From: an uncultured Christensenella sp.
GTDB lineage: Bacteria > Bacillota > Clostridia > Christensenellales > Borkfalkiaceae
Length of the DNA: 64,000 nt
Assembly (NCBI GenBank): GCA_910577375.1
Contig: CAJTLT010000001.1
Coordinates: 116,952 to 180,951 of the forward strand
Reading direction: 5' to 3'
The notes beneath the pieces were generated by a model that saw only the letters and a program-made list of their open reading frames with translations, did not search any database and was not told the origin of the DNA. The translations under genes were made by a program, and so were the position numbers. Of this stretch, positions 1-7,098 are shown piece by piece (position 1 is the stretch's first letter; every line of letters starts with the position of its first letter).

Positions 1-538
1 CCGCTCAAATCCTTTGCGCCTCGCGGAATACACTCTTTCGCGGAAAGATGTTGGATACGTCGCCCGCGCCAAGCAGATTAAAGAAGACGAAAAGCTGCGC
101 AGACAATCCGGCGGGCTTCCCGAAGCGGTGTTGAAATCGGTCGGTATCGATGTTAAACCCGACACGATGTATGCAAGTTTTATTGCGGGTAAAAAGATTG
201 GCGACGGTTCTGCAAGGGAACAGGCGGCGGCTTGCCAGAGAATGTTGGGCGGCGTGGCAAATATAACAAACGAATACGCTACAAAGCGTTACCGTTCCAA
301 TCTTATAAATTGGGGTATGTTGCCGTTTGTTTGCCGCAAATTCGATTTTTCGGTTGGCGATTATGTTTATATAGAAAATATAAGAGAACTAATAAAATCG
401 GATTGCAACGCGGTTCCCGCAAAGCATATTTCGGGCGGCAAAGTTAAAAACATAATGCTTGAAATCGGAGAGCTTACCCAGGAAGAGAAAAATATAATTC
501 TTTACGGCAGCCTTATAAATTACAATAAAAACAAATAA
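1..538 (+). CDS. aconitase-family hydratase, C-terminal part (5' end outside window)
   Basis: The frame is open from base 2, so only the last ~178 residues are seen. The segment resembles the C-terminal swivel domain of aconitase-family hydratases: motifs GDGSAREQAAA and YRSNLINWGMLPF near the substrate-binding end. Family members isomerise citrate/isocitrate or a related hydroxy-acid through a 4Fe-4S cluster, but the cluster Cys residues and substrate pocket lie upstream of the window. It ends at a strong terminator (541-570). Whether it is true aconitase or a YbhJ-like relative cannot be decided from this part. Confidence 0.7.
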   Translation, partial: RSNPLRLAEYTLSRKDVGYVARAKQIKEDEKLRRQSGGLPEAVLKSVGIDVKPDTMYASFIAGKKIGDGSAREQAAACQRMLGGVANITNEYATKRYRSNLINWGMLPFVCRKFDFSVGDYVYIENIRELIKSDCNAVPAKHISGGKVKNIMLEIGELTQEEKNIILYGSLINYNKNK

Positions 539-540
539 AT

Positions 541-570
541 AAAAGCGCCCTTTGCTCGGGGCGCTTTTTT
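541..570. terminator. intrinsic terminator
   Basis: Stem AAGCGCCC / GGGGCGCTT with a 7-base loop, followed by a T-run. The A-run on the left lets it also serve the small minus-strand gene at 569-751. Confidence 0.85.
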
Positions 571-751
571 AGACCGCAATACCGTTTTTTCTTTTAAGAA
601 TAACTCTCGGTATACGGCAATCTCCGTTTTCGTCGTTTTCGGTTTGAATGTAGGCTGAAACGGAAGCGTTTTTCTGACTGTAATTATAATCGGCGTAAAC
701 GGTTGCGCCGGCGGCGATTAGTGCGGTAAGCAAAATGATAAACTTTTTCAT
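569..751 (-). CDS. small secreted peptide, unknown function
   Basis: Sixty residues. The first ~20 form a plausible signal peptide: MKK, then a hydrophobic core, then an Ala-rich cleavage region before DYNYSQ. The mature part would be only ~40 residues, polar, with a single Cys and a basic C-terminus. No family is recognised. No clear Shine-Dalgarno site is visible; a CATACT box lies 6 bases before the ATG, which would fit the leaderless pattern seen elsewhere in the window, but no good -35 accompanies it. It is divergent from the transporter gene at 807. Existence as a real gene is moderately likely because the frame fills the gap exactly up to the terminator. Confidence 0.45.
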   Translation of the reverse strand: MKKFIILLTALIAAGATVYADYNYSQKNASVSAYIQTENDENGDCRIPRVILKRKNGIAV

Positions 752-771
752 ATAAACAGTATGCCGAATAA

Positions 772-800
772 TTGTAAATTTTTGCGCGTTATGTTAAAAT
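772..800 (+). promoter_or_regulatory. promoter of the ABC transporter operon (leaderless type)
   Basis: TTGTAA (772-777), 17-base spacer, TAAAAT (795-800) with an upstream TG. The ATG follows after 6 bases, so transcription should start at or next to the start codon. Confidence 0.7.
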
Positions 801-806
801 CGGGTT

Positions 807-1820
807 ATGAAAAATAAATTTGCTCCGCTGTTTTCGGCGGTATTCGGTTTGATTTGTTTGATAGGCTTTTCCGCGTGCGATAATATTCCGGAGGGTGAAG
901 CCGTAAGCCTTGTTGCGGTAACCGCGGCGGAAGTGGGCGTGCGGAACGATATAGATTATTTCGTAATCCCCGAGCCCGCGGCGTCAACCAAAGCAAACGC
1001 GATTGCGGATTTGAATTTTGCGGGCGATTTGCAGGAGCTTTACGGCGGTGAAAGCGGTTATCCGCAAGCTGTTGTCGTAATAAAAAACGAACTGCAAAGT
1101 TATATCTCAAAAACATTGACGGATAAACTCAAAGATGGGTCAGAATGGCTTCTTGACGGCGCTACTTCTTCCGAAAGTATTGTAGCGGCTGTCCAGTCGC
1201 ATCTGAGCGATGGGATGTCGCCGACTTTCAACGCGAAAAATCTTTCTAAGCAAGTTATTAAAAATTGTTCCGTTGATTTCGTCGGCGCGTGGGACTGCAA
1301 AGACGAAGTCAAAGCTTTTATGAAAAAGCTTAACGCGGTTTCTCAAACTTCTTTCGGGGAACCGTCGGATAATTTCTTTATTGAAGAGGGCAACTGCGTT
1401 TCGGCGGAATATAACGGAAAAATTTCCGTTTACGCGCCCGACGGTGCGCCTGCGCTCGGGCTCGCGCAATTAATGTCTTACGACGCGTTGTTAAATTGCA
1501 AAGAAACGGAATATGAGATTGTGGACGCGTCTACAATTCAAACTTACGTTACGGGCAACGAGCCTAAGGCGGACGTTTGCGTTCTGCCCGTAAATCTTGC
1601 GGTTAAAATTTTAGGCGGCGGGGAAAAATATAAGATGCTCGGCACGCTTACGCACGGGAATTTGTATATGCTTTCCAAAAACGGCGAAAAAATAACGGCT
1701 GAAAATATAAAATCGCTCGAAGGAAAGACGGTCGGGATAGTTAATCTTGCCGCTGTTCCGGGGCTTACTTTTAAAACTATATTGAAGCAGTACGAAATGG
1801 ATTTCACGGAATTGCAGTGA
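807..1820 (+). CDS. ABC transporter substrate-binding lipoprotein, apparently circularly permuted
   Basis: 337 residues. Residues 1-24 are a lipoprotein signal (hydrophobic core, then FSA|C24). What follows is in the wrong order for the NMT1/SsuA-like family: residues ~27-190 look like the C-terminal half (VSLVAVTAAEV, YFVIPEPAAS, GYPQAVVV), and residues ~203-337 look like the N-terminal half (KISVYAPDGAPALGLAQLM, DVCVLPVNLAV, GKTVGIVNLAAVPGLTFK) and end abruptly at MDFTELQ. In the usual order that end would continue straight into the start of the first half. It presumably captures an organic ligand and hands it to the permease encoded next; the two genes overlap by 4 bases. It has no Shine-Dalgarno site and is predicted leaderless. 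The ligand is unknown. The permuted order is my reading of remembered family motifs and needs an alignment. Confidence 0.8.
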   Translation: MKNKFAPLFSAVFGLICLIGFSACDNIPEGEAVSLVAVTAAEVGVRNDIDYFVIPEPAASTKANAIADLNFAGDLQELYGGESGYPQAVVVIKNELQSYISKTLTDKLKDGSEWLLDGATSSESIVAAVQSHLSDGMSPTFNAKNLSKQVIKNCSVDFVGAWDCKDEVKAFMKKLNAVSQTSFGEPSDNFFIEEGNCVSAEYNGKISVYAPDGAPALGLAQLMSYDALLNCKETEYEIVDASTIQTYVTGNEPKADVCVLPVNLAVKILGGGEKYKMLGTLTHGNLYMLSKNGEKITAENIKSLEGKTVGIVNLAAVPGLTFKTILKQYEMDFTELQ

Positions 1821-2611
1821 AAAGTTTTTTTGTTAAATACAAACTAAATTTAATTTGTTCGTTTGCCGCGGTTATATTTGTGTGCGTTTGCTGGATAATT
1901 GGTTATTATGCCGTCGGAAACGATTATGTTGTGCCTTCTTTTACGGATACGCTTAAAAGTTTTTTTATGTGTTTCGGCGAGGAATCATTTTGGGTTGCGT
2001 TTTTATTTACTTTTTTAAGAACTGCGCTTGCATTTTTGATTTCTTTTGTTCTTGCCGCGCTTTGCGCGATTGCCGCGGCATACAGTAAGATTTTTAAATG
2101 TTTTATTCAGCCTATTATAACGGTTATGCGCACGTTGCCGACTTTGGCGGTGATTTTGCTGTTGCTTATTTGGACTAATGCAATCGCCGCGCCCGTTATA
2201 GTTACTGTTTTATTGCTTTTCCCTATGATTTACGTGCAAATGTGCGCCGCGATAGACGGGGTTGATAAAGACGTTTTGCAAATGGCTGATTTTTACGGAA
2301 TAAAGAAAAAAGACAAGCTTTTTAAAATTTATCTCCCGCAGATTTCGCCGGATCTATTTTCCCAGCTTGGGGCAAACGTATCTTTGGGGCTTAAAGTTAT
2401 GATTTCAGCCGAAGTTTTGTCAAACACATACAAAAGTCTTGGCGGGCTTATGCAGTCCGCGCGTTCTTTTCTTGAAATGCCGCGCCTTGCCGCTCTTACG
2501 GTTATGACGATAGTTCTGGGACTGATATTGGAAATTGCTTTATCGCAACTAAAACTTATAAATGCAAAATGGCAAAAGGGGGCTGAAAGTGAAAATAGAA
2601 AACCTCTCTAA
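1817..2611 (+). CDS. ABC transporter permease, SsuC/TauC type
   Basis: 264 residues, starting at a GTG inside the stop of the binding-protein gene (GTGA overlap). About six hydrophobic segments are visible, and the cytoplasmic EAA-type loop lies near residues 150-190 (DGVDKDVLQMADFYGI), where the ATPase docks. This is the membrane subunit of a binding-protein-dependent importer of the nitrate/sulfonate/taurine class. Length is normal. Its 3' end overlaps the start region of the ATPase gene. The substrate cannot be told from the permease. Confidence 0.85.
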   Translation: MKSFFVKYKLNLICSFAAVIFVCVCWIIGYYAVGNDYVVPSFTDTLKSFFMCFGEESFWVAFLFTFLRTALAFLISFVLAALCAIAAAYSKIFKCFIQPIITVMRTLPTLAVILLLLIWTNAIAAPVIVTVLLLFPMIYVQMCAAIDGVDKDVLQMADFYGIKKKDKLFKIYLPQISPDLFSQLGANVSLGLKVMISAEVLSNTYKSLGGLMQSARSFLEMPRLAALTVMTIVLGLILEIALSQLKLINAKWQKGAESENRKPL

Positions 2612-3233
2612 AAAATACGGCGGTTTAACTGTTTATGAAAATTTCAGCCTTGAAGTAGAAGACGGTAAAATCACTTGTATACTCGGGGAAAGCGGAAGCG
2701 GTAAAACAACCCTATTAAACTGCATTGCGGGGATGACGGATTACGGCGGCAACATAGAAAAGCGCAAGTGCGCATATGTGTTCCAGACTCCGAGGCTTGT
2801 TCCTAATTTAACCGTTTTTCAGAATTTGTCTTTGATTTGTTCGGATAAAACCAAAATAAATGAAATGCTGGAGATGTTGAGTTTAAGCGATAAAAGCGAC
2901 TGCTATCCTTTTTTTCTTTCCGGAGGACAAGCGCAAAGGGTTTCGCTTGCGCGCGCGTTTTTATTCGGGGGAGAAGTCGTTTTAATGGACGAGCCTTTTT
3001 CTTCTCTCGATTTAAAGCTGAAAAAAGAAATTTCAGACGTATTTTCAAACTTGCAAAAGCAATTTCGTTTGACGGCGCTTTTTGTAACGCACGATGTGGA
3101 CGAGGCGTTGCAGCTTGCCGAAAGGATAATCGTTATAAACGGCGGAAAAACGGTGCTTGATTTGCGAAAAGATATACAATCGGATTGCGCGAATCTGCGT
3201 GATAAGCTTGTTTCCGCGCTTGTCAACGCTTGA
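2589..3233 (+). CDS. ABC transporter ATP-binding protein, SsuB/TauB type
   Basis: 214 residues from GTG 2589, chosen because AAAGGGGG lies 7 bases before it; an upstream in-frame start would add a non-family extension. Walker A GESGSGKTT, Q-loop, signature LSGGQAQRVSLARA, Walker B VVLMDEP and switch-His VTHD are all present. It energises the importer formed with the two preceding genes. It is slightly short for the family, lacking the C-terminal tail. The gene stops a few bases before the mscL promoter, so the transporter operon has three genes. Confidence 0.88.
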   Translation: MKIENLSKKYGGLTVYENFSLEVEDGKITCILGESGSGKTTLLNCIAGMTDYGGNIEKRKCAYVFQTPRLVPNLTVFQNLSLICSDKTKINEMLEMLSLSDKSDCYPFFLSGGQAQRVSLARAFLFGGEVVLMDEPFSSLDLKLKKEISDVFSNLQKQFRLTALFVTHDVDEALQLAERIIVINGGKTVLDLRKDIQSDCANLRDKLVSALVNA

Positions 3234-3258
3234 CAACGCAACCGCCGTAATTTATAAT
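3230..3258 (+). promoter_or_regulatory. promoter of mscL
   Basis: Perfect TTGACA (3230-3235), 17-base spacer, perfect TATAAT (3253-3258), overlapping the end of the ABC ATPase gene. Confidence 0.85.
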
Positions 3259-3283
3259 TTTTCCGTAATTAAAGGAGTTTTTT

Positions 3284-3814
3284 ATGAAGAAATTTTTTAA
3301 AGAGTTCAAAACGTTTATAACAAGAGGAAACGTTTTGGATATGGCTGTCGGTATTATAGTCGGCGGGGCGTTTACGGCAATTATAACGGCGCTTGTAAAC
3401 AATATTCTGACTCCGCTTATCAACTGGATACCGGGAGCGGATAATACGGGTGCATTGCAGGTTGTTTTACGCGACGCGATAACCGACGATGCCGGAAACG
3501 TTATAACCGAAGCCCTTATTATAGATTTCGGGGCTGTTATTTCGGCTATAATCTCTTTCCTCGTAACCGCGTTTGTATTGTTCCTTATTATAAAGACTGT
3601 AAATCACGTGCGCGAAAAGAGCGAAAAACTCGTGGAGGAATATAAAAAGAAACAAAAAGAAGAAAACGGAGAAACCGAACAAGCGGCTGAAGAAACTGTT
3701 GAACAGCCGTCCGTGCCCGAAACTCCTGTAATTGCGGCGCCCACAAGCGAGCAATTGCTTGCGGAAATCCGCGACCTTTTGAAAGCGCAGAATACGAATA
3801 TAGAAAAAGACTGA
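3284..3814 (+). CDS. mscL: large-conductance mechanosensitive channel MscL
   Basis: 176 residues, preceded by AAAGGAG. The N-terminus (FKEFKTFITRGNVLDMAVGIIVGGAFTAII) is the typical MscL amphipathic helix plus first membrane helix; a second membrane helix lies at ~90-110 (VISAIISFLVTAFVLFLIIKTVN). The pentameric channel opens under membrane tension to relieve hypo-osmotic shock. It is ~30-40 residues longer than usual because of an acidic Glu/Gln/Pro-rich linker (residues ~130-158) before a final helical segment. It is a single-gene transcript with its own promoter and terminator. Confidence 0.93.
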   Translation: MKKFFKEFKTFITRGNVLDMAVGIIVGGAFTAIITALVNNILTPLINWIPGADNTGALQVVLRDAITDDAGNVITEALIIDFGAVISAIISFLVTAFVLFLIIKTVNHVREKSEKLVEEYKKKQKEENGETEQAAEETVEQPSVPETPVIAAPTSEQLLAEIRDLLKAQNTNIEKD

Positions 3815-3816
3815 TT

Positions 3817-3849
3817 AAAAGCCGCCGCGGTTTAGCCGCGGCGGCTTTT
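3817..3849 (+). terminator. terminator of mscL
   Basis: 14-bp perfect stem AAAAGCCGCCGCGG / CCGCGGCGGCTTTT with a 5-base loop. It is A/T-flanked and may also stop minus-strand transcription. Confidence 0.9.
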
Positions 3850-4003
3850 GAACGCTTTAACACAATATTTCCGTTTGTCAACCTTTTGAAGAGCATAAAA
3901 GTAAAATTTTTACTTTAAAATTTAATAAAATTTGTTTTCAAACGTTTTTATTTGTCAATATGTTGTGTTATAATTAAAGTAATTTCTATAAATATTGTAT
4001 TTT

Positions 4004-4303
4004 TCAGTTCACCACAAAAAAAGTGAAGCCCGAACGGAAGGCAAGGAAGAAAAACCATACGTTAAGCACGGCGATTACCGGAAGTATAATCATAAGCAGA
4101 ATATTGTTAAGCCTGTAACGCATAACAAACATGCTCACGTAAATGGCGAGCGCGCCGCCGAGAATTGCGGTTAAAATAAGTTTACCGTCGCCTGCGGGCT
4201 TGTCGTCGCCTCCGTAATCTTCGCGCTGGGTTTTTATCAATATTACGGCGTAAAAATTCACCGCGAGAATATATACGGAAAAAATTATATACAGAAGAAC
4301 CAT
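4004..4303 (-). CDS. small membrane protein, DUF1294-like
   Basis: 99 residues with three hydrophobic segments (about residues 1-22, 45-62 and 68-92). The pattern around GKLILTAILGGALAIYVSMFVMRYR resembles DUF1294, in which GG and M...R/K are conserved; the biochemical function of that family is unknown to me. It is divergent from the purine operon and shares the short region 4304-4349 with purE. No clear Shine-Dalgarno site precedes it. Confidence 0.6.
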   Translation of the reverse strand: MVLLYIIFSVYILAVNFYAVILIKTQREDYGGDDKPAGDGKLILTAILGGALAIYVSMFVMRYRLNNILLMIILPVIAVLNVWFFFLAFRSGFTFFVVN

Positions 4304-4325
4304 ACATAAAGTATGTACTTAAAAT
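4301..4325. promoter_or_regulatory. palindrome and possible -10 box between the DUF1294-like gene and purE
   Basis: CATAC-ATAAA-GTATG (4301-4315) is an inverted repeat overlapping the start codon of the minus-strand gene. TAAAAT at 4320-4325 could be the purE -10, but I see no good -35. No purine riboswitch or PurR box is visible. Confidence 0.35.
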
Positions 4326-4349
4326 ATTCAATCGATACGGAGAGATAAA

Positions 4350-4847
4350 ATGCCCAAAGTTGCAATTTTAATGGGGAGTAAGTCTGATTTCGGTGTGGTT
4401 AAACCCGCAGTAACGATTTTGAAAAGCTTCGGAGTAGAAACCGAAGTGAGAGTAATCTCGGCGCACCGTACTCCCGAAGAGGCGCACGACTTCTCTTTAA
4501 ACGCACAAAAAAACGGGTTTGAAGCAATTATCTGCGCCGCGGGTAAAGCCGCGCATCTCGGTGGAGTAATTGCAGCAAACACAGTGTTGCCCGTTATAGG
4601 TCTGCCGGTAAAAACCGATATGATGGGCGGGCTTGACAGCCTTTTATCAATAGTTCAGATGCCTTCGGGTATACCCGTGGCTACCGTGGGCGTAAATGCG
4701 GGAGAAAATGCGGGGCTGCTCGCGTTGCAGATTTTGGGCGTTAAATATCCCGAAATAAATAAAAAACTCTGCGGATATAAGCAGAAAATGAAAGAGAAAA
4801 TAAATTCCGACGATATTGCTCTGCAATCGGAGATAGAGCAACTTTAA
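4350..4847 (+). CDS. purE: N5-carboxyaminoimidazole ribonucleotide mutase PurE
   Basis: 165 residues; Shine-Dalgarno GGAGAG. The N-terminal loop MGSKSD and the active-site SAHRTPE are typical of class I PurE, which rearranges N5-CAIR to CAIR in de novo IMP synthesis. The usual AGGAAHLPG loop reads AGKAAHLGG here, a mild deviation. First gene of a nine-gene purine cluster in nearly pathway order. PurK, its usual partner, is not in the window. A hairpin follows it before purC. Confidence 0.93.
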   Translation: MPKVAILMGSKSDFGVVKPAVTILKSFGVETEVRVISAHRTPEEAHDFSLNAQKNGFEAIICAAGKAAHLGGVIAANTVLPVIGLPVKTDMMGGLDSLLSIVQMPSGIPVATVGVNAGENAGLLALQILGVKYPEINKKLCGYKQKMKEKINSDDIALQSEIEQL

Positions 4848-4851
4848 AACC

Positions 4852-4876
4852 ATACCCGCAAACTGTCTGCGGGTAT
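4852..4876 (+). terminator. weak hairpin between purE and purC (possible attenuator)
   Basis: 9-bp stem ATACCCGCA / TGCGGGTAT with a 7-base loop, followed by TTTACTATTTT. The T-run is poor, so partial termination or mRNA processing is more likely than a full stop. Confidence 0.5.
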
Positions 4877-4929
4877 TTACTATTTTATTAAAGCCCGTTT
4901 TAAACGGAAATTTTCAAGGAGAAATTTTT

Positions 4930-5652
4930 ATGGAAAAGAAGGAACAGCTTTACGAAGGCAAGGCAAAAAAGGTTTACGCTACAGAAAACCCCGATTATGT
5001 AATCGTGTCTTATAAAGACGACGCAACCGCGTTTAACGGTCTTAAAAAGGGTACGATAGCGGGCAAAGGCGTAATTAACAATAAGATGAGCAATCTTATG
5101 ATGTCCATGCTTGAAAAGAAAGGCATTCCCACGCATTTTGTCGAGGAAATTGACGACAGAAACACTATCGTTAAAAAAGTTGAGATAGTTCCGCTCGAAG
5201 TAATTATAAGAAACGTTGCTGCGGGCAGTTTTTCAAAAAGATACGGCGTTCCCGAAGGAACTCAGTTTTCTGCGCCCACAATCGAATTTTCCTATAAAAA
5301 CGACGATTTGGGCGACCCTTTGATAAACGATTATCACGCGCTTGCGTTAAATCTTGCAACCGCGGAAGAAATTCAGACGATTAAAAATATGGCTTTTGCC
5401 GTTAACGAAGCAATGAAAGAGTTCTTTAAAAATCTCAAAATGGATTTGATTGATTTTAAGCTTGAATTCGGCAGATTCAAAGGTCAGATTGTACTTGCGG
5501 ACGAAATTTCTCCCGATACGTGCCGTTTCTGGGAAGCGGGAAGCTGGGATACCACTAAACACGTAAGTTTGGATAAAGACAGATTCCGCCGCGATTTGGG
5601 CGGGGTTGAAGACGCTTACAAAGAAGTGTTCAAGCGTCTTACCGGAGAGTAA
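4930..5652 (+). CDS. purC: SAICAR synthetase PurC
   Basis: 240 residues, Shine-Dalgarno AAGGAG. Motifs LYEGKAKKVYAT (nucleotide-binding start), KVEIVPLEVIIRNVAAGS and DFKLEFGR are characteristic. It ligates aspartate to CAIR with ATP. Normal length. It ends 6 bases before the PurF-like gene. Confidence 0.95.
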   Translation: MEKKEQLYEGKAKKVYATENPDYVIVSYKDDATAFNGLKKGTIAGKGVINNKMSNLMMSMLEKKGIPTHFVEEIDDRNTIVKKVEIVPLEVIIRNVAAGSFSKRYGVPEGTQFSAPTIEFSYKNDDLGDPLINDYHALALNLATAEEIQTIKNMAFAVNEAMKEFFKNLKMDLIDFKLEFGRFKGQIVLADEISPDTCRFWEAGSWDTTKHVSLDKDRFRRDLGGVEDAYKEVFKRLTGE

Positions 5653-5658
5653 TATTTT

Positions 5659-7080
5659 ATGGGTGGATTTTTCGGCTCGGTAAAAAAAAGCAGCGCGGTT
5701 TTCGACGTGTTTCTCGGTACGGATTATCACTGCCATTTGGGTACGAAACGCGGCGGAATGGCTGCTTACGACGCGAATATAGGTTTACAGCGTGAAATTC
5801 ACAATATAGAGAATGCGCCGTTCAGAACCAAGTTCGAACGCGTTTTAAACGATATGTCCGGCAACGCCGCTATAGGCTGTATCAGCGATACGGACCCGCA
5901 GCCGCTTCTGACTGTTTCCAGACTCGGCACTTACGCAATCTGCACCATCGGCATAATAAACAATTCGGAGCAGATTAAAAAGGATATTCTTTCCCGCGGC
6001 GGATATTTCGACGCAATGACGGGGAGTAAGGTTAACTCAAACGAGATAATAGCCGCGCTTATAAACAGTAAAGACAGTTATCTTGAAGGTATTCGTTATG
6101 CGCAGGAACAAGTGGACGGTACGGCTTCGATTTTGCTTCTTACAGACAAGGGCACAATTATTGCCGCGCGGGACAAGTTCGGCAGGTTGCCTGTACATAT
6201 CGGGAGCTGTGACGACGGTTATTGTGTTTCTTTTGAAAATTTTGCGTACAGAAAGCTCGGTTATTCCGACGTCCGCGAACTCGGCGCAGGTGAAATCGTT
6301 GAAATTTCAGCAGATAAAATAACCCAGCTGTCGCCCCCGCGTGAAAAGATGCGTATTTGCGCTTTTCTCTGGTCGTACTACGGTTACCCCACTTCGAGTT
6401 ACGAGGGCGTAAACGTTGAAGTTATGCGTTGCAAAAACGGAGAAATTTTTGCAAAAAACGATGCTAAAACGCACGACGTTCACGATATCGATTATGTCGG
6501 GGGAGTTCCGGATTCCGGTACGCCGCATGCAATAGGTTATGCAAACGCAAGCAAAGTGCCTTTTGCCCGCCCTTATATAAAATATACGCCCACGTGGTCG
6601 CGCAGTTTTATGCCTGTAAATCAGACGGAAAGAAACAGAGTCGCAAAAATGAAGCTTATCCCCGTGCACGAATTTATAGAGGGGAAAAAGCTTTTGCTTG
6701 TTGACGACAGTATCGTCCGCGGAACGCAGCTTAAAGAAACAGTTGAATTTCTTTATTCGCACGGCGCAAAAGCCGTTCATATGCGTTCGGCTTGTCCTCC
6801 GATAATGTACGGTTGCAAATACCTTAATTTTTCACGTTCTTCTGGCGATATGGATTTGATTACCCGCCGCACAATGATGGAACTTGAAGGCGAGGAAGCC
6901 GTAAACCATATAGAAGAATACAGCAATTCCGAAACGCCCCGCGGAAAGGCGATGCGGCAGGCAATTTGCGATAAATTCAAATTCGAATCACTGGAATTTC
7001 AGTCGCTTGAAGGGCTTATTGAGGCAATAGGTATAGAGCCTTGCAAGCTTTGCACATATTGCTGGACGGGTAAAGAATAA
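5659..7080 (+). CDS. PurF-like amidophosphoribosyltransferase without the N-terminal catalytic Cys
   Basis: 473 residues. The protein begins MGGFFGSV where PurF has the autoprocessed nucleophilic Cys (CGVFG), so the glutaminase half should not release ammonia from glutamine. The phosphoribosyltransferase half is intact: PRPP motif LLVDDSIVRGT near residue 350 and GGVPDSG near residue 280. Cys residues matching the Fe-S ligands of Bacillus-type PurF remain (MRICAF, YGCKYL, CKLCTYC). It sits directly upstream of a complete purF (18-base gap), so it may be a regulatory partner, an ammonia-dependent enzyme, or an enzyme with another substrate. Similar MGGFFG proteins occur in other anaerobes, as far as I recall. 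Confidence 0.85.
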   Translation: MGGFFGSVKKSSAVFDVFLGTDYHCHLGTKRGGMAAYDANIGLQREIHNIENAPFRTKFERVLNDMSGNAAIGCISDTDPQPLLTVSRLGTYAICTIGIINNSEQIKKDILSRGGYFDAMTGSKVNSNEIIAALINSKDSYLEGIRYAQEQVDGTASILLLTDKGTIIAARDKFGRLPVHIGSCDDGYCVSFENFAYRKLGYSDVRELGAGEIVEISADKITQLSPPREKMRICAFLWSYYGYPTSSYEGVNVEVMRCKNGEIFAKNDAKTHDVHDIDYVGGVPDSGTPHAIGYANASKVPFARPYIKYTPTWSRSFMPVNQTERNRVAKMKLIPVHEFIEGKKLLLVDDSIVRGTQLKETVEFLYSHGAKAVHMRSACPPIMYGCKYLNFSRSSGDMDLITRRTMMELEGEEAVNHIEEYSNSETPRGKAMRQAICDKFKFESLEFQSLEGLIEAIGIEPCKLCTYCWTGKE

Positions 7081-7098
7081 AACCGTCCGAGGAGATAT

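Noticed and set aside
4304..4349. Purine riboswitch or PurR box before purE
   Set aside because: The gap is only 46 bases, with no aptamer-like structure and no recognisable box.
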